DNA of 64,000 nucleotides from Mesobacillus selenatarsenatis SF-1 (GTDB lineage: Bacteria; Bacillota; Bacilli; Bacillales; Cytobacillaceae), in assembly GCF_000813125.1 (NCBI RefSeq), contig NZ_BASE01000019.1:51910-115909 (forward strand), written 5' to 3'. Below, one piece after another: positions 16,124-23,851 of the stretch. Every line of letters begins with the position of its first letter. The stretch's first letter is position 1. Position numbers and translations under genes: made by a program. The notes under the pieces were generated by a model. That model was not told the origin of the DNA. It saw only the letters and a program-made list of their open reading frames with translations, and ran no database searches.

Positions 16124-16918
16124 CTATTTAATAATTAAAAACTCTACTGCTCCTATGTTTTCCCCGTCTTTTATTTCGCGATATTCTAAATAAACAAGTG
16201 TGTATCCTGTTTCTTCAAGTTTACCCACATGAAGTTTTACAAGTTTCATATGAGTGTTTTCATCTATTGTTTTAATATCCTCTATATTATTAATATCTCC
16301 TTCGGATAACTCCCAACTCTCTCCGGACCATTTACCGGTTACTTTTTGGTTATCCGATGCTTCTACTTTCCCTTTATAAGCGAGCTCTCCGTATTCCGTT
16401 TGTACTGTGTTGCTTTTCAAATTGAATGTTAGGTTCTTAATGACCTCTGACTGGTCGGCAGCAAGAGTTAATTCATTCTCCTCATTGGTGATCAGTACGG
16501 AGGTTTCCCCCTTCTTCATCAGCCTCATATAATCATCAGAGTTGAGAATAATTTCATATTCCTCTTCTGTTATCCCAAAATTCGGATGATAGGGCATCCC
16601 CTGACCTTCCTTAATTTGTGCAGCGTATTCAAGAAACCACTCTCTTTTATCCTGCAGGTTAGCTTGCATTTTATTGGTTATTTCCATTACCTTATATGCA
16701 GATTGGGGATCCATGCCAACTTCCATAATTTCTCCTGTAGAAAGACCTTCTTGCAGAAGTTCTAAAACAGGAAGCTCGGTTGTCTGTTCCTGTGTTTTTT
16801 CGGTTTTTGCACTCGTTTCAGCTGCAGCTTTTTTAGTTTCTTCTGCTGGTTTTGTTGAGCTTGTACATCCAGATACAATAAATAAAGAAAAGAATAATAG
16901 TATAATAGCTTGCTTCAT
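16124..16918 (-). CDS. Lipoprotein of unknown function
   Basis: A 264-residue protein with a lipoprotein signal MKQAIILLFFSLFIVSGC, the lipobox cysteine at residue 18. A charged Lys/Glu/Thr linker (about 19-48) follows, then a mixed alpha/beta domain. I do not recognise the domain. It would be anchored on the outer face of the membrane. It follows the YcxB-like gene by 53 bp on the same strand and may be co-transcribed. Confidence 0.75.
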   Translation of the reverse strand: MKQAIILLFFSLFIVSGCTSSTKPAEETKKAAAETSAKTEKTQEQTTELPVLELLQEGLSTGEIMEVGMDPQSAYKVMEITNKMQANLQDKREWFLEYAAQIKEGQGMPYHPNFGITEEEYEIILNSDDYMRLMKKGETSVLITNEENELTLAADQSEVIKNLTFNLKSNTVQTEYGELAYKGKVEASDNQKVTGKWSGESWELSEGDINNIEDIKTIDENTHMKLVKLHVGKLEETGYTLVYLEYREIKDGENIGAVEFLIIK

Positions 16919-16971
16919 GCTTACATCTCCTTAGTATTCCACTTCAGCTTATATTGCGCTGCAACTGTTTT

Positions 16972-17574
16972 TTATTGGGGTGAACCGCTGAAATAACTGA
17001 TCAATCCTGCCAGTACTAAAAAGACCATTAAGTAAAGAACCACTAAAGAAAAGACCTGATATTTACTTTTAGGTTTTTTATTCTTTAATACTGGTGGAAT
17101 AAAACTTTTGAATTTTTCTATCTCCTGCTCTCCCTCGAAACATCTCACTGGAAAAATCAGCGAAGACTTATCCCAGAAAAATAAGAAAAGATAGTTTTTA
17201 TTCTGCCGGAATTCTTGAAATTTTGACCACTTATTGGTCGTTTGAATTGTTTCTGAATCAAATGAGATTCCTTTTTCATCGACCATATATGTTCTGGGTT
17301 CTCCATACTCCTTTTCGTGTTTCTTGGCATATAAATACACACTTAATGGAGTGATTGCCAGTAAAAATGCCGGAATAAACAAAAAGAAGTTTTGTAAAAG
17401 CCCACCTCCAGCAGAGAAGATAATAGTACCAACGATTAATGTCATTAAGCTGATGACTATAAATAAGCTCAGCTTTGATTTTAAGAAAAATAAATTATAG
17501 TGGTAGACATCCTTTGGATTCAGCTTCACTTCAAACTTAATTGCGTCACTCCCCTGGCTTAATTCCCTTTCCAT
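16972..17574 (-). CDS. YcxB-like membrane protein
   Basis: A 200-residue protein with the YcxB-family layout: an N-terminal KFEVKLNPKDVYHYN segment, two close membrane segments (about 36-80), a cytosolic PH-like domain (MVDEKGISFDSETI, then FLFFWDKSSLIFPVRCF) and a final membrane helix (about 173-192). Function of the family is unknown. ATG start behind AGGAGAGAACAG. Probably the first gene of a two-gene unit with the lipoprotein. Confidence 0.72.
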   Translation of the reverse strand: MERELSQGSDAIKFEVKLNPKDVYHYNLFFLKSKLSLFIVISLMTLIVGTIIFSAGGGLLQNFFLFIPAFLLAITPLSVYLYAKKHEKEYGEPRTYMVDEKGISFDSETIQTTNKWSKFQEFRQNKNYLFLFFWDKSSLIFPVRCFEGEQEIEKFKSFIPPVLKNKKPKSKYQVFSLVVLYLMVFLVLAGLISYFSGSPQ

Positions 17575-17726
17575 CTGTTCTCTCTCCTAGTCAGTTATTT
17601 TATGTTTTTATCGGCATAATTTCCCTAATCTGAACTAATTCTTTCCCCAGGCATAGAGCCGATTTTAAATCAATTACCTAAAGTATGAAGCTTTTAGAGG
17701 AAAGTTGGCTGTTTCCTGTAAAAAAT

Positions 17727-17754
17727 ACGATAAGCAGCGTGAACTGCTTATCGT
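17727..17754 (-). terminator. Intrinsic terminator hairpin, copy of the 13796 hairpin
   Basis: ACGATAAGCAG / CTGCTTATCGT arms with a T-run on the left. Its sequence matches the terminator at 13796-13822, including flanking GTTGG-type bases, so it is a repeated module rather than a unique terminator. Confidence 0.7.
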
Positions 17755-17763
17755 GCTCTTTCA

Positions 17764-17838
17764 AAAAACAGAGGGACGGTTCTACTGTTTCAAGTAGCAA
17801 TAACTACTAAAACACAAGAACCGTCCCTCTGTTTCTAC
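17764..17838. repeat. Long inverted repeat of the GGGACGG family
   Basis: AAACAGAGGGACGGTTCT on the left pairs with AGAACCGTCCCTCTGTTT on the right, separated by about 38 bp. The right arm forms the last codons of the truncated CoA-disulfide reductase ORF. Confidence 0.8.
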
Positions 17839-18439
17839 TCCCCTCTTCATGAATCAGTTCAGCCATGTCTGGATCAAATATTTTGGCTAATTGCTCATTT
17901 CTTTCAATGATCGTTACCTTCTTGCCGAGCTCCGCAAAACTTTCGGCCATCTCAAGCCCAATGTATCCGCCACCAATCACGGTCACATTATGTTTATCTC
18001 TTTCTAGATAATCCATGATTGCTTGTGCATCAGGGATGGTCTTTAATGAGAAAATACCTGGAAGTGTCACACCTTCCCACTCTGGAATGACCGAACTTAC
18101 ACCAGTCGCAATCAGAAGACGGTCATATGGAAGGCTAAATGTTTCACCATTACTATGGTTTATTCCATTTACCATTTTATTTTCTGCGTATACCTTCTGT
18201 ACTTCATGAAATACCCGTGCATCAATGCCATACTTCTCTTTAAAAGTAGACGGAGTCCGTGCGATTAACTCATCTGTGGACTCAATCTTTCCACTAATCA
18301 CATATGGCAGACCACATTGTCCGTATGAATACACGCCACCCTTTTCCAACACAGTGATCTCATGTCCAGAGCTGTTCCGTACCATTTGCATCGCAGCACT
18401 CATACCTGCTGCATCTCCACCAATAATAAGTATCTTCAT
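17807..18439 (-). pseudogene. Truncated CoA-disulfide reductase / FAD-dependent oxidoreductase
   Basis: The N-terminal half of a pyridine nucleotide-disulfide oxidoreductase: FAD motif ILIIGGDAAGMSAA, the redox Cys in YSYGQCGLPY, IATGVSS, and the NAD motif VIGGGYIGLEMAESFAELG. Family members have 440 or more residues; this one stops at about 210. The last true family sequence is FDPDMAELIHEE, after which the ORF reads through a GGGACGG palindrome (NRGTVLVF) to a stop. The second FAD half and dimer domain are gone. ATG 18439 fits the GGAGGG site best. Confidence 0.85.
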
Positions 18440-18955
18440 CTTCATCCCTCCATTCCTTGTGTATCCATTTATTGCTGAGTTTTAAACATTTATATCTATA
18501 TATAGGTAACTTTAGAAAAATGATGATTAACGCCTTATTTATCTTTCGTGGAAATAACTCCTCCGTCGCATCAATGTAACGGATTGGAGTTCTAGAAACC
18601 CTGACACCCAGAAACAGCGTCACTGTCTCCAAGCATTTTACGAGACAATGAAAACCGCTTCCTTGTCCCGCGAAAAAGCTTGGCTAACCATCTCAGTTGA
18701 TGGAAGTTCTCACGATTCAAAAGGATATGAATCCCATTTAACAAGGGTTATATCAATTATGATAATCAAATTTTCTTCAATAGATAAGATTAAAAGGATT
18801 GTCTAATCTAGTATCAGTATTTTAAAGCCATCATATGAAAAATCGTGTTATAGCTAATTTCAGGTAATCAAATATAAATACAGGAGTATACCCGCTTCTT
18901 TATAGTCAAAATAAAAAAACGGCCTTAGCCGCTTTATATTATGAATAACTATTTT
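18440..18955. other. Intergenic stretch without an intact gene
   Basis: It holds a decayed GGGACGG-type repeat (about 18608-18670) and possible dead codons read leftward (TPIRYIDATEELFPRKINK at about 18535-18595). At 18916-18940 a short GC hairpin followed leftward by a T7 run probably terminates the SEC-C transcript. Nothing else is seen. Confidence 0.5.
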
Positions 18956-19786
18956 CTACTTCCAAGTATGAACAAATTGTTCAGATACAGGAATTATGGT
19001 AGTTGGGGCATCTACAAAAAAATTTATATGGTAATGATCATATAAATCGTTACCCGACTTCAAACAGCACATTTTGTACTTTTTACCTGAGTTACAAATA
19101 CAGGGACGATTTTTTCCTGCCCCTTCATACTCCACCTTTAATTTTTTTGTGATCGATAATTCCCAAATTTGAAAAGGGTCTTTGAAATTGACCATCAAAC
19201 TCTCTAACATAGAATAATTATAATCCAAACCTTTTGGGAAAATAACTGTGTATTTATCAAATGGATCTGTGACCAAAGCAATCCCTAAAAATTCAATATC
19301 GCCTGCAACTCTACAGCATTGTTCACCGTTGTATATTTCCCCCACTTTATGTCCACATGACTTTCTTAAAGAAATTTCTTCATTACAAATAGAGCAATAC
19401 CATTTTTTTACTACCGATTCTCTACTGAAAAAATATTGATAAGGAAACATTTTTTGTAATTGGAGAACGTGATTTTCAATTATCCCCAAATTATATTTGT
19501 TTCCGGAATAATCAAAGTGTCTCCTCAAAAAAGATAACTCAATTTCAGCCCTATCAAGCTGACACCATGCTTCGAAAAAGTCTTTCTCATGTAGATGTCG
19601 GAATGCATTTAAGTAATGAGCTATTACTATATAAACTTGTTCTAGGCACCAAATATTTTTTGCTAAATCTTGGTCAGAATTATCTAGTGCCTCTTTCTTT
19701 AGATGCGAAAGAAGATCCGGAATATCTTTCCGCAATTCTGTTCCAGTAAAGTTTTGCAAATAATTATTAATCTCTTCAAAATTCAT
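18956..19786 (-). CDS. SEC-C zinc-motif protein
   Basis: A 276-residue protein. Residues about 128-160 hold a first cysteine site (CSICNEEISLRKSCGHK, then GEQCC). Residues about 235-250 are a SEC-C motif, CICNSGKKYKMCC, the zinc-binding module of the SecA tail. The N-terminal half is helical with no recognised fold. SEC-C proteins of this two-site kind are scattered in Bacillus accessory regions and none has a firm role. It follows the 172-aa membrane-protein gene by 18 bp, so the two form an operon at the edge of the defence-type region. Confidence 0.72.
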   Translation of the reverse strand: MNFEEINNYLQNFTGTELRKDIPDLLSHLKKEALDNSDQDLAKNIWCLEQVYIVIAHYLNAFRHLHEKDFFEAWCQLDRAEIELSFLRRHFDYSGNKYNLGIIENHVLQLQKMFPYQYFFSRESVVKKWYCSICNEEISLRKSCGHKVGEIYNGEQCCRVAGDIEFLGIALVTDPFDKYTVIFPKGLDYNYSMLESLMVNFKDPFQIWELSITKKLKVEYEGAGKNRPCICNSGKKYKMCCLKSGNDLYDHYHINFFVDAPTTIIPVSEQFVHTWK

Positions 19787-19804
19787 TCTACTGTCCCCTT
19801 TAAT

Positions 19805-20323
19805 TCATGAATTAAATAGATTATCACTAGCTGCCTTTACAGTCTCTTCGAATTGATCAACATCGCCCTCGTAAGACAGGCTTTTTGATTTATCTCCATC
19901 GACAACAGTTACATTTACCTTAACTTTTAAATCTCTTTTCCGCGCAACCTGTTTTTGGGTTAAGTAATGAGTAATTAAACCTATAGCAATTGGTAATACT
20001 ACCTTATCTAATAGTAATAAGGGTAGAGTAATTAAGTCGGCATGCAATTCAAGCTCATGGTAATCTTGATCGGAAATACAAATATCAGGAATCAGTTCAT
20101 TATTTTCATACTCCCTAATATAATTATAGAATGACATTGTCTCTTCTGGAAAAACTGGTTTTTCAAATCCCCTCATACCTTCAAAAGGTAATAATAATAA
20201 ATTGGCTTTTTTAATGCTCTCCTCGTGCTCATGGGGAAAATAAGGCTTTCGATATATCTCTGAAAAGGATAAATTGACATCATTAACTTTTAATTCTTTT
20301 GTTTTATGGCTTTCATGTAACAT
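19805..20323 (-). CDS. Single-span membrane protein, partner of the SEC-C gene
   Basis: A 172-residue protein I do not recognise. The N-terminal 90 residues are soluble and acidic (FPHEHEESIKKANLLLLPFE could be a small alpha/beta fold). A hydrophobic segment at about 97-120 (LITLPLLLLDKVVLPIAIG) is followed by a basic KQVARKRDLKVKVNV stretch and a C-terminal acidic domain. The layout suggests a membrane-facing protein with a cytosolic tail. Start ATG behind AGGAGG. It is the promoter-proximal gene of the pair. Confidence 0.65.
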   Translation of the reverse strand: MLHESHKTKELKVNDVNLSFSEIYRKPYFPHEHEESIKKANLLLLPFEGMRGFEKPVFPEETMSFYNYIREYENNELIPDICISDQDYHELELHADLITLPLLLLDKVVLPIAIGLITHYLTQKQVARKRDLKVKVNVTVVDGDKSKSLSYEGDVDQFEETVKAASDNLFNS

Positions 20324-20400
20324 ATTAGAATCCTCCTAGAAATTTTAATACTAGACTATACGATTGGTTTATAATAAGGTTTCAAATAAATACAATTTCT

Positions 20401-20466
20401 GTATGTTCAATATTGCTGCTTCATTCAACTTTTGCAACTGAGGAATAACAAATGATGTACTATTTT
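20401..20466 (-). pseudogene. Orphan 3'-end fragment of a Nudix gene
   Basis: Leftward translation gives TSFVIPQLQKLNEAAILN, matching PEFVVPQLQKLGDCSNIE of the Nudix protein at 60463-60945. The DNA (GTATGTTCAATATTGCTGC and the following bases) also matches. Only about 22 codons remain. Confidence 0.7.
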
Positions 20467-20546
20467 GCTGTTTGTCTTGAAAACGCAGTGATAGAATCTT
20501 TAATTGACATACCGCCCTCATATCCATTGAGAAAACTTTGTATTAA

Positions 20547-21630
20547 TTCAACAAACCTACAGATCATAAAGCTCTTCAAAGTAACGCTCCTGGAACTTCT
20601 TATTCAGAATCCCGGTAAAATAAGCGATCGGATTCTTCACTTCCACCTTCGACTTCAGCTTCCGGACGAGCTGCTTGAAGGAGTCAAGGGACAGTGATAA
20701 CAGGAGATCTGTTTCTTTTTCATAGTTGTTACGGTAGGCAGCGACCATGCTCATCCTCCAGAATTCTTCGATTGATTTTGCAGTTGGGTAGAAGTATTTT
20801 ACAAGATTGACGAAATCGCTAGGAACCCGGTCACTGACAAAAAGATGGTCTTCAGGTGCTATTTCAGCAACGGGTTTTACCTCTGTGATTTCGGATGATT
20901 TTTCATCAGCAGCCTTTTCTTCACGTTTATTATTCTTTTTAATGTTAGTTTCAGAAGGAATGATAGTTTTATATTGGTGGCTCAATTGATCGCCATCCGG
21001 TAGTTCATTCATCGGAAAACGATTGAATACATACAGATTGCTAGACTGTGAGCCGTTCTTGCGCGCAGTTTCATGTACAGTGAAAATACCAATCTCACTA
21101 GCCTTCAGGATCATCCTTTTAAAAGTAGAACGGGAAATTCCCATCTCCCCATACTCCTCATAAATCGCCTTCAAAACCGTCCCGATCTTGGCATTAGCCA
21201 CCCCAGGAACCTTCGCAGCAAAACGAGCCAGCCGCTTCAACCCAATCAACTCACTCTTACTGAAAAAACGCTTCTTATCCGCCATCCACATCTCAAAATG
21301 ATTGTTAAACTCCTTCAAAGAACCAAACTGCGAATACTCCGCAAAACTCTCAATAACCGCCGATTTAATTGTCATGCTAATGCACCACCCTTTCACCCTT
21401 TATATATGGATGAGAGGGTGGAAAGGACAGGGTGGTACGCGGAGTATTGTGGCGGTTTTGTGAACAGTTAGATGCGAACTTTTTGAGGAAAGTTGGATGG
21501 TTCGGGCAAAAAAAATACTATAATCAGGTGAACTGCCTATCGTTCTCCTTTGGATATTTGATGATTCACTTAAACTTTGGAAGTTGCTAATTACTAACTT
21601 ATAATAGCCAAGGGCTAGTTCAACTTCAGA
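20547..21630 (-). repeat. Long duplicated unit, copy 2 (about 1.08 kb)
   Basis: Direct repeat of 12834-13915. The part upstream of the gene start has diverged more: the ACGATAAGCAG hairpin is decayed here. The two copies bracket about 6.6 kb of accessory genes. Confidence 0.8.
20557..21375 (-). CDS. Winged-helix DNA-binding-type protein, intact copy 2
   Basis: A 272-residue protein. Residues about 40-110 form a winged helix (MGISRSTFKRMILKASEIGI, preceded by IGTVLKAIYEEYGE, followed by HETARKNGSQSSNLYVFNR). A charged linker (about 125-165) joins a C-terminal helical domain (KNPIAYFTGILNKKFQERYF) that recalls replication-initiator or plasmid-type wHTH proteins of Bacillus. The function is unknown. 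Start ATG 21375 behind GGGTGG. A frameshifted twin lies at 12835-13657. Confidence 0.7.
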   Translation of the reverse strand: MTIKSAVIESFAEYSQFGSLKEFNNHFEMWMADKKRFFSKSELIGLKRLARFAAKVPGVANAKIGTVLKAIYEEYGEMGISRSTFKRMILKASEIGIFTVHETARKNGSQSSNLYVFNRFPMNELPDGDQLSHQYKTIIPSETNIKKNNKREEKAADEKSSEITEVKPVAEIAPEDHLFVSDRVPSDFVNLVKYFYPTAKSIEEFWRMSMVAAYRNNYEKETDLLLSLSLDSFKQLVRKLKSKVEVKNPIAYFTGILNKKFQERYFEELYDL

Positions 21631-21856
21631 CCCGTTTGACAACTTAACATTTCATTTCGACTTCTGAATGAGACGCTGTAGCCTTCCCTAGGTCTCTCAA
21701 TATGTTTGTATTAGTTTGTATTAGTTTATATAGACTAAACTTATTTTTTACTATTTCTTGCTTCTGTTTATCCTTTATCCAATCACTAATGGAAACCATA
21801 CCCATATTCGGTTAAAATAGTAGAGTATGTTTTTAATGATTAAGGGGGATACATTA

Positions 21857-22091
21857 TTGGATTACACAACTTGCTGGCGTCGGCGGTCTATTAAATTTAA
21901 ACTCAGACCTAGATGCATTTTTAAAGGGTGTTAACCCTGAAAGTTGCATCCAGGAAATAGCTCCAGGTTTTTTCACGGGCGGATGCGGTGCTACATTTGA
22001 TCTTTCCATGTCAGGAATCGGACAACGCATCAACGATTCAATTTCATTAGGTGCACTAGCTTGGGGTATTTATATTTATATTCGGAAATAG
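21857..22091 (+). pseudogene. Small frameshifted ORF, possible hydrophobic peptide gene
   Basis: AAGGGGG is correctly placed before a TTG at 21857, but that frame soon closes. One frame over, codons continue cleanly (ITQLAGVGGLLNLNSDLDAF, then IAPGFFTGGCGATFDLSMS, then LGALAWGIYIYIRK) to TAG at 22089. A single-base shift near the start would give an intact peptide of about 75 residues with a hydrophobic end. The family is not recognised. Confidence 0.35.
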
Positions 22092-22232
22092 AAGAACATA
22101 AGAATAGGAACCATTAAAAATTCCCGTCTTAAATATCAAGGGAGATAGCGGGACGGTTCCGTTGTCTGGTGAATTTTTATATCTTCACTTTTTACTAGAC
22201 TTAAGAACCTTCCCATATTTCATTCTAAGGAA

Positions 22233-22270
22233 ATAAAAAAAAGCAAGAGTCGATTCAAAATCTCTCTTGC
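22233..22270 (-). terminator. Intrinsic terminator of the small basic protein gene
   Basis: GCAAGAG (22243-22249) pairs with CTCTTGC (22264-22270). Read leftward it is followed by T9 interrupted once. Confidence 0.75.
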
Positions 22271-22338
22271 CTGCAAATTGCCTGGTATTCAAGTATTAAA
22301 CTTTTTGGTAAAGATAAATCAGGCTAAATATTACTAAA

Positions 22339-22461
22339 TTAATGCATCTTTTCTTTATGTTTATTTAAGATCTTGGCTGCTTTACTCTTTTCTTTTTTAG
22401 ATTTTGAAGTAGCTAGTGTTTTAGCTGCTTTTCCAACTTTCCCACCGGAATGCTTTGCCAT
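22339..22461 (-). CDS. Small lysine-rich protein, 40 aa
   Basis: A short ORF starting MAKHSGGKVGKAAKTLATSK and ending LNKHKEKMH, with about 14 lysines. It has a strong site (GGAGGGAGCTTA ATG) and its own terminator. Small GGKVGKAA-type basic proteins are widespread and uncharacterised, often beside restriction or other accessory genes. Nucleic-acid binding is likely from composition only. Confidence 0.65.
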   Translation of the reverse strand: MAKHSGGKVGKAAKTLATSKSKKEKSKAAKILNKHKEKMH

Positions 22462-22592
22462 TAAGCTCCCTCCTATAAAGAGTAATTTTGTGTCCTCAAC
22501 AACCTCGAACACACATTCTATTATATCAAGTGAGCAAAAATGGAACTAGTATCTTCTCCCTTTTCCTGCTAAGATTTTTCCAACTAGATTCT

Positions 22593-23678
22593 TCATATGC
22601 GTTGCCAGGCCTCATTATAATAGCTCATAATATTATTCCTAATAAGCTCACTTTCTATTGGAATAATGGTTGTAGCTTTGTTCCCTAAGGAATTTATGGA
22701 AGAGCCAAATAAATAAACCCACTTATCATCAACAATAACGAATCTATCATGATTACCTTTTGTTGCATGTATTTCTATATTATTATGTTCTTTTTTATAC
22801 TTATCATATACAAGTTTAGAGTCACCTTGAAACTTTTCCGTTATAACATTAATTTTAATCTTAGTGTCTATTTCTTCACTTAGGGTAAACAAAGTGTTAT
22901 CAATATAAGGGTCAATTAATAGAATACTCTTTTTTGCCGTCTTAAAAATCTCCTTAACTTTTTTATAACCAGTATATTGTTGGTTCTTCTCTAAAAAAAC
23001 TGGTTCTTCAATATAACTTTCATTCTCTCCTATAGAGTCCCAAATATCTTCATACCAACTGCTATCAATCAATGTCCATTCCGGATTTTTTAATCCTTCT
23101 TTCAAAGTAACTTTACAGTATTCTATTGGCACACCATCAATAATAATATCTCTATAAAAAATTGAGATGTTATCACGGATTATGCTGAATCCAACATCAT
23201 TCAAATAACTAAGTTCAATTTCTTTTAGTATTTGTTCGATAAAATTAGTAATACTTCTGAATCCATATATATGTTTAAGAAGCAATGTTGTCTCTCCTTC
23301 AAAAACACAAAATTTAAATCTTATATATGTACCTCTAAAATGAATCTCATCTTCTACCACTAAATTATGTTCAATGAATAATTCCTTGCGAGAAGTTGAT
23401 TCTAAACCAATCCTCGCTTTGTATAGGTTTGTAAGAATATAATGCTTTGAAGACGTATCAACAATTCCCTTCCTCTTAGTTAATTCATACGTAGCTCTAG
23501 TAATGTGATCAGTAGATTTAATTAATTGGCTCTTTTGTAAAAGGTTCAGTATTAAATCGTTACCTGAATATTTATAGTTAATTAATTGCACTAATCTAGT
23601 TAACTCCTTATCAGTAACACTTTTATAATTTACCGCTATTTTACCGAACAATTGATCTAGCTCTCGTTGGTCATTCAT
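22593..23678 (-). CDS. Phospholipase D-like domain protein, defence-type
   Basis: A 361-residue protein. The C-terminal 130 residues form a PLD-like half: ILLIDPYIDNTLFTL, then NHDRFVIVDDKWVYLFGSSI. The HxD...GSS pattern is a variant of HKD in which lysine is replaced (HDR). The N-terminal two thirds are helical with no recognised domain. PLD-fold proteins with one motif dimerise to make an active site; some are nucleases in phage-defence or restriction genes. ATG 23678 follows GGGTGAAGTTACACTT. It is divergent from the GIY-YIG/DUF2075 gene with 173 bp between them. Confidence 0.7.
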   Translation of the reverse strand: MNDQRELDQLFGKIAVNYKSVTDKELTRLVQLINYKYSGNDLILNLLQKSQLIKSTDHITRATYELTKRKGIVDTSSKHYILTNLYKARIGLESTSRKELFIEHNLVVEDEIHFRGTYIRFKFCVFEGETTLLLKHIYGFRSITNFIEQILKEIELSYLNDVGFSIIRDNISIFYRDIIIDGVPIEYCKVTLKEGLKNPEWTLIDSSWYEDIWDSIGENESYIEEPVFLEKNQQYTGYKKVKEIFKTAKKSILLIDPYIDNTLFTLSEEIDTKIKINVITEKFQGDSKLVYDKYKKEHNNIEIHATKGNHDRFVIVDDKWVYLFGSSINSLGNKATTIIPIESELIRNNIMSYYNEAWQRI

Positions 23679-23851
23679 AAGTGTAACTTCACCCGCCAAT
23701 CTATTTTTTGCACTGCTGTATTACAACTTTTGAATCCTGTTCGAGAAAGATTCCATTGGATAGTTATTTAAGAAAATCAATGCTTATTTAGCAAACCTTC
23801 TCATCCTTTATGATATTATATAAAAAAACTGGATATTATGGGAGAAAAAGT

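Larger units (their letters stand above)
21631..22338. other. Intergenic stretch with a decayed small ORF and repeats
   Basis: At 21631-21700 a dispersed element (GTTTGACAACTTAACATTTC) continues from the long repeat. At 22140-22170 a GGGACGGTTCCGTTGTCT palindrome half is present. The other items, a small ORF and a terminator, are listed separately. Confidence 0.5.
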
